This document shows, piece after piece, positions 14,368 through 22,193 of a stretch of DNA of 64,000 bases. The stretch's first letter is position 1. Every line of letters begins with the position of its first letter. Both the position numbers and the translations under genes were made by a program. The DNA comes from an uncultured Armatimonadota bacterium (GTDB taxonomy: Bacteria; Armatimonadota; Fimbriimonadia; Fimbriimonadales; Fimbriimonadaceae), in assembly GCA_903927025.1 (NCBI GenBank), contig CAIYLG010000052.1, positions 62,001 through 126,000 of the forward strand, read 5' to 3'. A model generated the notes under the pieces. The model was not told where the DNA came from, made no database searches, and saw nothing but the letters and a program-made list of their open reading frames with translations.

Positions 14368-15554
14368 CTCAGCAGTGCTTGGACCCACGGCGGAGAAATT
14401 GTTTCGAGATACGGCGTGACGCCAAAGTCCCGCTTGAGAGCCTGATAGTCTGCCACCAGGTCCGAAACATCCTCTCGCTTCACACGGCGCGCTCGAATCA
14501 GTAGGTTTCGCGCCGTGTGTTCAAGCGACGTGAACTCGATAATGTCGACTTTATAGCCCGCGATCCGAAGGATCATTGCCCGGAGTTCATCGGTGATAAG
14601 GTCTCCGAGCCGCTCCCGAATGATGCCGTCCCGCATGAGGGAAGCATGCCCCCCTCTTGGCTTCACTGCTGCCAGCTGCACCTGCAGATGGTGATGACAG
14701 CATGGCGAAGAGAAGATAAACCGAGACTCATGCCGCAGCGCCTGAGCAAGCGCCTCGTCAGTTGCAGTGTCGCAGGCATGAAGTGCTACCACGACGTCTA
14801 GCTGTCTCGGAGGGATAAAGTCCCCAATCGACGCCACTTCAAAGTGAATGGAATCCGACTCGAGTTCAGCCGCCTTCGCGCGATCCCGCTCGACTGAGTC
14901 CGCGTTTCGATCGACTCCGATCAGCTCACACGGGATGTTGAGACGCTCATTGAGATAGTGGTGGAGGCCAAACGTCAGGTACGCATTGCCACATCCGAAG
15001 TCGACGATCAGCATCGGGCCATTGGGCAAGGCAGTGAACTCTGCTGTCTCGCAGGCGACTCGGATGAACTCGTTGATCTGCTGGAACTTCCGCTGTCGGT
15101 CCGCCTTGATCCTGCCATCGGCAGTCATGAGCCCAATCCGCTGCAGGAAGAGGTCAGGAGTGCCCTCCGGGAGCGGTCGCTGGATCGTCCGGTTGTGGTC
15201 TAGTTGGGGCAGAGCGGCTGCCTGTTTTCGCTTGCGAGTGACCAAAGGTTTGCCCTTTTTGCTCACCTGGATGTGGACTTCTTCGTTCAGGGTAGCAACG
15301 AAGACGCTCCGGTAGGGAACCATGAGCAGCTCAGACACGGCGACAACCAAAGGCTCGCCGATGTAGTTCTTCACATCGGTCTTGCGTCCGTCGAATGCCG
15401 AGACTTGAACCATTCGCTGCCCCTTAATCTCGACGGGGCGAAGCGTGATCTTCTCGGTTCCTGTTCCGCGCTTCAGAACCGCAGAGACCAACTCAGGCGA
15501 TTGAATGGCCTCAATCGCCTGTGCAGTGGCGGATTCCACGCTAATTTCTGCCAA
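14364..15554 (-). CDS. SAM-dependent methyltransferase (Methyltransf_32 type)
   Basis: 396 residues. The N-terminal 150 residues are a beta-rich domain of unknown role. A Rossmann methyltransferase follows, with the SAM loop 'LIVDFGCGNAYLTFGLHHYL' and the acidic end of beta-2 in 'ELIGVDRNADSV'. It has the Methyltransf_32 features 'VVALHACDTATDEALAQAL' and 'SSPCCHHHLQ', shared with the METTL25/RRNAD1 group. Related proteins may act on RNA or protein; the substrate here is unknown. The gene is downstream of the M56 gene on the same strand with a 98-base gap, and convergent with the DinB gene. Confidence 0.82.
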   Translation of the reverse strand: MAEISVESATAQAIEAIQSPELVSAVLKRGTGTEKITLRPVEIKGQRMVQVSAFDGRKTDVKNYIGEPLVVAVSELLMVPYRSVFVATLNEEVHIQVSKKGKPLVTRKRKQAAALPQLDHNRTIQRPLPEGTPDLFLQRIGLMTADGRIKADRQRKFQQINEFIRVACETAEFTALPNGPMLIVDFGCGNAYLTFGLHHYLNERLNIPCELIGVDRNADSVERDRAKAAELESDSIHFEVASIGDFIPPRQLDVVVALHACDTATDEALAQALRHESRFIFSSPCCHHHLQVQLAAVKPRGGHASLMRDGIIRERLGDLITDELRAMILRIAGYKVDIIEFTSLEHTARNLLIRARRVKREDVSDLVADYQALKRDFGVTPYLETISPPWVQALLS

Positions 15555-15652
15555 AGTCCCTTCTCGATTCCACTAGAGTTGCTGCCATCGCTTTGCATGG
15601 AGCTTACCAATATGAAGTTCAGGAGTTGGGCACCGGTGTACCTGGCCCAGTC

Positions 15653-17731
15653 TTAGTGGCCGCTGCGGAGCTTGTCTTCCATGGCGGAAACGCGCTTGAG
15701 TTCTTCCTCGGTCCCACGGACAATAAGGAAGTTGTCATCGCCGCCGTAGCTCACGGTGTCGATGGTTCCGTGTGTGATGCTGGTGGCGTTGTTCAGGAAA
15801 GTCTTGAACAGGGAAGCGGGAACCCTATAAAGCTTGTTGTGCTTCTGTACCATCTCTGATTCCTGTAGGTTGGCGGGGATGTCGAGCCTTGTGAACACAT
15901 CGGACACTTTGCGCTGGGTGCCATCTGAGGCACTAACGATAACGGCGTTGGTGCGCTTATCCGTCGAGATAGTGACCTGTTGCCTGAAGGCGGCTGCCAG
16001 GACTGCGGCAATATCTTCTGCGGAAGCATTTCGAAGCTGATAGATTCGAATGCTATCGGTATCCGATGGCTTTCGTTTGTTGTCGAGCGCATCAGGCTCC
16101 TGGCCCATGATATCAAGTTGTGTCATGACTTTTCGGATCTGAGGCAGAAGTGCTTCGTCGCAGCTCACGACCACTGTGTTCGTAAAGTCATCCGAAGACG
16201 CCCTTCCTGCCCGCTCTTTCCCGAGGGCAAGCACTTCATTGAGAAGCTTTGCCACGTGCTCTGACTTAGCAAACCGGAGCGCGAAAAGCGTGATTTGAAG
16301 GCTCGGTTTCTTGGCAGGAGTGCTTTGTGCCTGTACTGAGTGAGGTGGAAACAGGGCACTGAGAGTGTTGAAGGCATCGGCTTTGGCCCTGCTCGCCAGG
16401 AGATTTGGTGAGGGTTCGGAACCTGTAGGCTTCTTAGTCACAACCGGTTTGATTGCCTTCGATCTAAACGGAACTGGACTTGTGCTTTGGACCCTGTCCT
16501 GATTCAGTTGGGAGTTGTCCTCCTTGAACGCGTCCAGAGGATGGATTCCGACTTTCCCTGCAAGTGGATCCGCGGACGCCTCGCCTTGAAAGATCCTATG
16601 ACGTACTTCTATGCTCGTACCGGGAGCAGATGACGATGCCGCGACCACGTAAAGAGGGGCCGCACAAATCAAGCAGGCGATCGCGGCGGCAAATCGAGTG
16701 TTGCGACGGGAACGGAGAGTTGAGGGGACTGTAGGTTGTTCGAGCATGGAAATCCTTCTGCGAAGCAGCTTGAATGTGGAGGAGACTCCGGGGGTGCAGA
16801 GAGGGGCCCGCATACTCGCCGCGCCGCTCAGCTTGAGCAGAAGACGGCCATAGAGTTCCGAGCCGACGTTGAGGGAACGAAGGGCAATTTCATCACACGC
16901 AGATTCTCGAGCGAGGAGATACTCGCGGCCAGCAATCCAGGCGATTGGGCTGAAACAGAGGAGCACTTGGGAAAGCATCGGGACGATGCCAAATAGGGAG
17001 TCTCTGCGATGGACGTGGGCAAACTCATGAGCCAACACGATTCTTAACTCATCGTCCGAGCACGCATCCAGGGTCGTAGCGGAAAGCACCACGGATGGAT
17101 GCACAACCCCGACAGTGAAGTCCGTGCCGTCCTCATCGAGGCGAAGCAGGCGGGGCAGCTTTTGCAGGCCGATTTGACCGCGAATCTCCTCCGCGAGGGT
17201 CAGAAGCCTACTGTCGGCAATCGGCTTCGATCCCCTTAAGAGAATCAGTGCCCTCAGCATTTGGATCACCGAAGCCGTGCCGGTTGCGACAGCCGCGAGC
17301 AGCCAACAAAGCAGTCCTGCTGCTTCTAGACTAAGCGAGACAGAAGGTGATTTGGATGGGTGTGAGACTTGGACCTTGGGAACTAGGCTGCCGATTGCGC
17401 CTAAGTTCCTCTCCCCAGGAATCTGGGAAGAGAGTGCGGCACCGTTGATGGGCAGCGTTATTGGTGGTGAAGCAGCCACGACTTCAGAGGCTGAGACCGG
17501 ACGGGGAAGGATCGGGAGCTGAATGGCGGCAGGTGTGAGTGCGAAAAGCATCCGCAGGCTGACCAGGAGCCAGAGGGTACTTCGGACTCCGCTAGGCATC
17601 CGCTTCCAAATCCGGGTCAATAACCAGACACTTCCTAAGGCAGCCGCGCCCTGCCAAGTCGCCCGCCAAAGCGCGCTCAGTACCGGTCCGGATAAGGAGT
17701 TGAGTGCATGCGCGAGACTGCTCAGGTTCAA
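15653..17731 (-). CDS. M56 (BlaR1-like) membrane metallopeptidase fused to secretin-type repeats
   Basis: 692 residues. The N-terminal half is a BlaR1/MecR1-like M56 peptidase with membrane helices (about 20-40, 52-72, 135-163, 248-268), the zinc motif HEFAH at 235-239 and 'RESACDE' at about 275-281. Known BlaR1 proteins cleave or trigger cleavage of their BlaI repressor. A fourth hydrophobic segment lies near 350-370. The C-terminal part has no penicillin-binding sensor. Instead it has two repeats like the N1/NolW domains of secretins ('LFALRFAKSEHVAKLLNEVL ... TNTVVVS' and 'IRIYQLRNASAEDIAAVLAA ... TNAVIVSA'). The start overlaps the BlaI-like stop by 4 bases, so the two act together. Confidence 0.85.
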   Translation of the reverse strand: MNLSSLAHALNSLSGPVLSALWRATWQGAAALGSVWLLTRIWKRMPSGVRSTLWLLVSLRMLFALTPAAIQLPILPRPVSASEVVAASPPITLPINGAALSSQIPGERNLGAIGSLVPKVQVSHPSKSPSVSLSLEAAGLLCWLLAAVATGTASVIQMLRALILLRGSKPIADSRLLTLAEEIRGQIGLQKLPRLLRLDEDGTDFTVGVVHPSVVLSATTLDACSDDELRIVLAHEFAHVHRRDSLFGIVPMLSQVLLCFSPIAWIAGREYLLARESACDEIALRSLNVGSELYGRLLLKLSGAASMRAPLCTPGVSSTFKLLRRRISMLEQPTVPSTLRSRRNTRFAAAIACLICAAPLYVVAASSSAPGTSIEVRHRIFQGEASADPLAGKVGIHPLDAFKEDNSQLNQDRVQSTSPVPFRSKAIKPVVTKKPTGSEPSPNLLASRAKADAFNTLSALFPPHSVQAQSTPAKKPSLQITLFALRFAKSEHVAKLLNEVLALGKERAGRASSDDFTNTVVVSCDEALLPQIRKVMTQLDIMGQEPDALDNKRKPSDTDSIRIYQLRNASAEDIAAVLAAAFRQQVTISTDKRTNAVIVSASDGTQRKVSDVFTRLDIPANLQESEMVQKHNKLYRVPASLFKTFLNNATSITHGTIDTVSYGGDDNFLIVRGTEEELKRVSAMEDKLRSGH

Positions 17732-18117
17732 TTTTCCTCCCTCCTACCAGCATCAAGCTTGGCAACCAGCCGTTCCAATTCCGCGGCTTCATCTGGCGTG
17801 AGATTGGATCGCTGTACGAAGTGACTGACCAAAGGAACGAGCGACCCGCCGAGGGTGTTTTGAACAAACTGCTCGACGAGGCCTCCGACCACTTCGTGAT
17901 GTTCCATCGCGACTTGATAGCGAATGAGCCCACTGTCCGCAACCTTGAGCAGGAAACCCTTCTTATGAAGTCGGGCGAGGACGGTCTCAATCGTGCTCCG
18001 CGCCAAGCCATTCGGCTCGCCAAAGTGAAGCGAAGCTTCGCCGGTGGTGGTGGGCCCGCGATTCGCGACGAAGCGTAAGAGGGCCAGTTCCTGATCTCCC
18101 AAAGTTGTGCGTTTCAT
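17728..18117 (-). CDS. BlaI/MecI-family repressor
   Basis: 129 residues with a winged helix ('LGDQELALLRFVANRGPTTT', 'ARSTIETVLARLHKKGFLLK') and the C-terminal dimer part ('LVPLVSHFVQRSNLTPDEAA', 'ELERLVAKLD') usual in Penicillinase_R proteins. It should dimerise on TACA-N2-TGTA sites and be inactivated when the M56 partner senses a signal. Two such sites lie over its own promoter. No beta-lactamase gene lies nearby, so the signal may be envelope stress rather than a drug. Confidence 0.9.
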   Translation of the reverse strand: MKRTTLGDQELALLRFVANRGPTTTGEASLHFGEPNGLARSTIETVLARLHKKGFLLKVADSGLIRYQVAMEHHEVVGGLVEQFVQNTLGGSLVPLVSHFVQRSNLTPDEAAELERLVAKLDAGRREEN

Positions 18118-18127
18118 AGCGGTCTCA

Positions 18128-18173
18128 CTACAAGTGTAGGGATACTTTACGAATACGTCCCTACACTTGTCAA
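18128..18173 (-). promoter_or_regulatory. Promoter of the BlaI/M56 operon with two operator dyads
   Basis: On the minus strand, TTGACA (18173-18168) and TAAAGT (18149-18144) are 18 bases apart. CTACAAGTGTAG (18128-18139) and CTACACTTGTCA (18161-18172) each match the BlaI/MecI pattern TACA-N2-TGTA; the second has one mismatch. The two sites are also arms of a larger perfect 13-base inverted repeat (18130-18142 with 18158-18170). One covers the -35 and the other the start of transcription, which is the expected layout for autorepression. Confidence 0.8.
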
Positions 18174-18193
18174 GACGACAGGGATAGAGTTTT

Positions 18194-18874
18194 CTAATTC
18201 CCCAGAGTTGGATGGGGAGTGGGAGTGAGGCCCAGTTCAGCTTCGACCTGTTGCTCTAGCCGATGAATCTCGGTTTCCAATTGAAGGCGGGCCACTTCGA
18301 TCTCTTCTTCCGTGGCGTGGAGCGATACGTAAATCGGCTCGCCAAACACCATGAGGCATTTGGAAAAGGGAAGGGGAACCATGTAGCTGTCCCAAGACTT
18401 TGCGAGCAGCCTTGGCTTGGCCGTGATCCCGACGGGCACGAGACCAGCGCCGCTCTTTTGGGCCATGAGCATCACGCCTCCCTGAACCACCCCGCTGGGC
18501 CCACGAGGACCATCTGGCGTCATCGCCATCGTGCCACCGTCCTTTAGGGCTCGGATCGCTTCCACTGCGGCGCGAACTCCACCCCTGCCTGTGCTGCCAC
18601 GGATGATCTGGTAGCCCAGCTTGGAAAAGATGCGTGTCTGCATTTCGCCGTCGCTGGAGTGGCTGATGATCACGTGCCATCCGCGTTGGCGGAAATAGTC
18701 TGAAAATGTGAAGGATCGTCCGTGCCAGCCGCAAAAGATCAGCTTGCCTTCTGATTCTGGAAATCCGCGCAGCTCAAACCTTAGGGTCGTGCAGATCATC
18801 CGCAGAACCACATAGGCGGTACCGCTTAGGAGCCTGGGACGCGCGATGCGCCAACGATGCTTCAGCTTATCCAT
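18194..18874 (-). CDS. DUF374 lysophospholipid acyltransferase-like protein
   Basis: 226 residues. The DUF374 pattern is clear: 'IFCGWHGR', 'ISHSSDGEMQTRIFSKLGY', 'RGSTGRGGVRA' and 'MAMTPDGPRGPSGVVQGGVM'. The family belongs to the LpxL/PlsC-like acyltransferases, and the His of 'WHGR' is the likely catalytic residue. It should act on a lipid at the inner membrane, possibly a lipid A-like molecule. It is the last gene of the yebC-rhomboid operon and overlaps the rhomboid gene by 13 bases. Confidence 0.85.
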   Translation of the reverse strand: MDKLKHRWRIARPRLLSGTAYVVLRMICTTLRFELRGFPESEGKLIFCGWHGRSFTFSDYFRQRGWHVIISHSSDGEMQTRIFSKLGYQIIRGSTGRGGVRAAVEAIRALKDGGTMAMTPDGPRGPSGVVQGGVMLMAQKSGAGLVPVGITAKPRLLAKSWDSYMVPLPFSKCLMVFGEPIYVSLHATEEEIEVARLQLETEIHRLEQQVEAELGLTPTPHPTLGN

Positions 18875-19953
18875 CCACGCTGCCTTGCCAACTCGGTGGC
18901 GGGGTGGAGGGGATAGTCAGCAACAAGTGTAGCGAGCAGTTCGGTTGCTCTCGCAGGTGAGGAGTCTCTCTCAATACCGGCCAATGCCAGGATGGCATCG
19001 GGGTGTTGGACCTCCGCGGACGGGTCTTCAATCACGCTGTTCAGAATTGTCTTCGCCACGTCTGGTGAATCGCTCCGGAAGCTGTCAGCGGCTTGTAGCC
19101 GCTTAAGCGTCGGAACCTCATTCAGTTTCCCTACCTTACACAGTCTGCGAAGGGCTTCCATACGGTCCCCTTCTGGTCCGGACTCAAAAATCCGCAATAG
19201 CGCCTTGGTTTCTTCGTTAATTTCGCCTTGAACCCCTTGAGCATCGGCAAGTTCCCACATCGCCTTTAGGTCTTTTGGGTGCTTCTGGAGGTGAAGTTCC
19301 GCCGCAAATGCCGCCGCAGCAGGTCCTCGGGTGTTCATTTTGTCCAACACCTCGTGCCCTAGCTTCACCTGCTCCAAGTCTGGAGCTTTAAACGCCAAAC
19401 TCAATATCGCTCCTGCTATAAATCCGCCGATATGAGCCCAGAAGGAGGTCCCGCCCTGTTCGCCAAAGCGGAGAAACGCCCCCAGAAACTGAAGGCCGAT
19501 CCACACTGCGGTGACTGCGGCGACGCTGATCGCAAGCTTTGGGGCAACCGGTACGCGCAGCCGGGTGTACCGAACGCTGTAGTACGCGGCGCAGCTCGCA
19601 ATGCAGCCGCTGGCACCAACGAAGGGGGCAGGCTCAATCGCTCTGCGAGTGACCAGATAGTGCATGAGAACGCCGCACAGACCGCCAATAAGATAGACCG
19701 CGATAAACCGCAGGGACCCTGTTGCCAGTTCAACCGCCGCCCCTACCGCCGCCATGAACACCATGTTGCCCAACAGGTGAATGAGGTTTGCGTGGAGAAA
19801 AAGCGAAGTGAACGCTGAGACGATGCTTGGGTGATTGGATCGAAAGCCAAGCTCCTGCACCAGCTCAGGATCGATAATCAGACTGAACGCGGCGACAAGA
19901 TTCGCCGCGATCAGCAGAAGCGTTACCAGGGGCAGGCGGGCACGGGCGCTCAC
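18862..19953 (-). CDS. Rhomboid-family intramembrane serine protease
   Basis: 363 residues. The first 195 form a six-helix rhomboid core with 'FLHANLIHLLGNMVF' in helix 2, catalytic Ser115 in 'FVGASGC' and His174 in 'FWAHIGGF'. The C-terminal part (about 200-363) is soluble and helical, like TPR repeats. It should cut membrane proteins within or near their transmembrane segment; substrates are unknown. The start overlaps the yebC stop by 4 bases. Confidence 0.9.
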   Translation of the reverse strand: MSARARLPLVTLLLIAANLVAAFSLIIDPELVQELGFRSNHPSIVSAFTSLFLHANLIHLLGNMVFMAAVGAAVELATGSLRFIAVYLIGGLCGVLMHYLVTRRAIEPAPFVGASGCIASCAAYYSVRYTRLRVPVAPKLAISVAAVTAVWIGLQFLGAFLRFGEQGGTSFWAHIGGFIAGAILSLAFKAPDLEQVKLGHEVLDKMNTRGPAAAAFAAELHLQKHPKDLKAMWELADAQGVQGEINEETKALLRIFESGPEGDRMEALRRLCKVGKLNEVPTLKRLQAADSFRSDSPDVAKTILNSVIEDPSAEVQHPDAILALAGIERDSSPARATELLATLVADYPLHPATELARQRGWIS

Positions 19954-20693
19954 GCCTCCTGCAGCATTTCCTCCGTGATATCAACGTTCACGTGCGTCTC
20001 CTGGACGTCGTCCAAATCTTCGAGCGCATCCAACAGGCGCAAAAGCCTTGCCGCATCGTCAGAAGAAAGCTCGGTCTTATTGGTTGCCATGTAGGTCAGG
20101 GTGACTTCCTGAGTCTTGATGCCTGCCGCTTCAAGAGCCCCGTTCACCTTATGAAGGTCGCCGATGCTGGTGTAGACCGTAAAGGTTTCGTCGTCTGAAA
20201 CAACGTCCTCTGCGCCGGCATCAAGTGCCTGCAGAGTGAACTCCTCTTCATCAAGGCTCCCCCGTACAACTTCAATCTGTCCGACGTGCTTGAACTGCCA
20301 CATGACGGAGCCGTTTTCACCGAGGGCACCGCCAGCCTTTGTGAACGCGTGGCGAACTTCCGCAACGGTTCGGTTTCGGTTCTCGGAGTAGCACTCGAGT
20401 ACGATAGCGGACCCACCAGGGCCCTTGCCCTCGTAAATGATCTCTTCGTAATCGACACCTTCGAGTTCACCGGTACCTCGTGCAATCGAGCGCTTGATGT
20501 TGTCAGCGGGGACTGACGCCTCTCGTGCCTTTTCAATTGCAACTCGCAATCGCGGGTTCATAGAAGGGTCTCCCCCTCCCATCTTTGCTGCAACGATGAT
20601 CTCTCGTCCCAGCTTCGTAAACGTTTTGCCGCGAATGGCATCCTGCTTACCCTTTCGGATGCGGATGTTCTTCCATTTGGAATGCCCTGCCAT
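19950..20693 (-). CDS. YebC/TACO1-family protein
   Basis: 247 residues matching the family over its whole length. The N-terminus is 'MAGHSKWKNIRIRKGKQDA', followed by 'RLRVAIEKAREASVPADNIK' and 'YEGKGPGGSAIVLECYSENR'. Family members were long annotated as transcription factors; several act in translation, easing ribosome stalling at proline stretches. It heads an operon with the rhomboid protease and the acyltransferase. Confidence 0.95.
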   Translation of the reverse strand: MAGHSKWKNIRIRKGKQDAIRGKTFTKLGREIIVAAKMGGGDPSMNPRLRVAIEKAREASVPADNIKRSIARGTGELEGVDYEEIIYEGKGPGGSAIVLECYSENRNRTVAEVRHAFTKAGGALGENGSVMWQFKHVGQIEVVRGSLDEEEFTLQALDAGAEDVVSDDETFTVYTSIGDLHKVNGALEAAGIKTQEVTLTYMATNKTELSSDDAARLLRLLDALEDLDDVQETHVNVDITEEMLQEA

Positions 20694-20835
20694 GATTCCG
20701 TTATTGTGGCACGGAGTGGCAATGGCCCTCCGGAATACCTCGGTAGAGGTTACGCAAACAAGCCACGGGTTGGCGCGAAGCGGCTACCCGTGGATCAGAT
20801 TTGGCAATGCCATATGGACGGAAACAGATTTAAAC

Positions 20836-21138
20836 TCACCGATCCAGCTTAAACGTGGAGGCGGCGAATAACATAACGAGTGGCCAACCTACAAACAGGC
20901 ACGCTAGCTTTGGGTTTGTCCATAAGAAGATCGCTCCCGCCATAAACGATGGCCCCGCCGATAGAGGCCAGACGGTCCAAAAATCGAACTGCGAATTTGC
21001 CGAGCGCCCAGCTTCGTTGCCCTCAAACAACCCCTTTGTTGACTTGCGAATCCAGATCCCCCTCAACTCGGTGGCAAACATCATGAGTCCGTAGAGGAAC
21101 AGTGCGGCATCCAACCCTGCTCTCAGCACAAAGACCAC
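20836..21138 (-). CDS. Small membrane protein, unknown
   Basis: 100 residues with two or three hydrophobic segments (about 5-24, 56-72 and 77-94). The motif 'GPSFMAGAIFLWTNPKLA' recurs almost intact in the degraded copy just upstream (21217-21477), so the reading frame is under selection or was until recently. There is no known family. It stands alone on this strand. Confidence 0.6.
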   Translation of the reverse strand: MVFVLRAGLDAALFLYGLMMFATELRGIWIRKSTKGLFEGNEAGRSANSQFDFWTVWPLSAGPSFMAGAIFLWTNPKLACLFVGWPLVMLFAASTFKLDR

Positions 21139-21216
21139 ACTCTCAGGACGAGCTCCGATCTCTGAGAGTTACGAATTCAGTTGAAGGCTTAGTTGCACGA
21201 AGTCTGTTGACGCCCA

Positions 21217-21477
21217 CTACCGAGGATGAAACCGCCTAGGCATTGGGAGAAACCGCGCGACAAGGAAGACGACGACCGGCACAGCCATTAGCGCGACTGC
21301 AACCCACATATCTGTCCACAGGAAAATGGAAGCCGCCATCAATGATGGGCCAGACAAGAAATTGAACAGCATTCAGAAGATCAGGAATGCCTTCGCAGGG
21401 ATCCTCTGGGATTCGTCAAGGGTCATGCCCAGGACCGATTTCCGATTTCGAACCGCCCGCAACCCGATTTCAACACA
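21217..21477 (-). pseudogene. Decayed duplicate of the small membrane protein gene
   Basis: Reading the minus strand from 21477 gives a frame that aligns with the 100-residue protein at 20836-21138. Shared features include 'NRKS' against 'IRKS' and 'GPSLMAASIFLWTD' against 'GPSFMAGAIFLWTN', followed by a similar hydrophobic end. A TGA at 21373-21375 stands exactly where the intact copy has Trp (...FDFW...). The first 20 or so residues are missing, having been replaced by the promoter region of the gene at 21518. It is therefore a truncated paralogue with a Trp-to-stop change; the part after the stop is an open frame of 51 codons starting at ATG 21372. Confidence 0.72.
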
Positions 21478-21517
21478 TCTTGTATTGAATTCAAAGTTTT
21501 GTTAAGATGTAGGTACT

Positions 21518-22183
21518 ATGCGCTTTCAATACCCCCTCACCCTCACTATTTGCTTATCTGTTCTAGCATTAGCACTGTCTTGTGCTGCGAATGCGCAAAC
21601 TACTACCCTTCAAGTGTACGTGAATTCTACTGCAGTAACTGGGGCAGCCTTGATAGCCCCCTCTGGCGTGGGTGCCCAAAATGCAACAACAATCTCAGCG
21701 GTGGTTGATGCTACGCCGCATCCAAGCAATGGGACCGGACAATTGAATGGGAACTGGCAACTCTTAGTATCCTTTTCAGGGTTTTCGCACACTGCTCCTT
21801 CCATTGTTGGAAAAGTGCAGTATGGATTCGGAGAGACTTCCTCTGCTTATGCCGTGAACCATCAGTCTGGGGCGAGTGCAGCCTGTTCCTCGGACACGTT
21901 CGATACATCAAATAGCGCCTCAGAAGGTATCGGAGTCGATGCCCCATTGGACGATGACTTTGACACACCTACTCCTTACAGCTACACCTTCATAACGTCT
22001 GGCGCCGTCATGAGTGGTGTAGGAAGTACTTGGTCATACGTACAGACATTGGCCGCCACAAAGGTTTATGCTACTGGAACCTTGACAGGTACACCTGGGA
22101 CGGATTCTCACGCAACCGCAAGTGCATCTGCTACTGAATCTATAAGTATGCCGTACACTAATATCACCGTCACCACCAAATGA
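21518..22183 (+). CDS. Secreted protein, unknown
   Basis: 221 residues. A signal peptide covers 1-26 ('TICLSVLALALSCAANAQ', cleavage at ANA-Q). The mature part is rich in Ser, Thr, Gly and Ala with few charges, a composition typical of an extracellular beta-sandwich or a surface-exposed protein. No domain is recognised. It is followed after 10 bases by a large unknown gene, so they are probably co-transcribed. Local base composition is a little more A/T-rich than in the housekeeping genes. Confidence 0.72.
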   Translation: MRFQYPLTLTICLSVLALALSCAANAQTTTLQVYVNSTAVTGAALIAPSGVGAQNATTISAVVDATPHPSNGTGQLNGNWQLLVSFSGFSHTAPSIVGKVQYGFGETSSAYAVNHQSGASAACSSDTFDTSNSASEGIGVDAPLDDDFDTPTPYSYTFITSGAVMSGVGSTWSYVQTLAATKVYATGTLTGTPGTDSHATASASATESISMPYTNITVTTK

Positions 22184-22193
22184 TAGCCACATA

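Noticed and set aside
21373-21375. Selenocysteine at the TGA in the small membrane protein remnant
   Set aside because: The intact copy has Trp at that position and the remnant lacks its start; decay is simpler.
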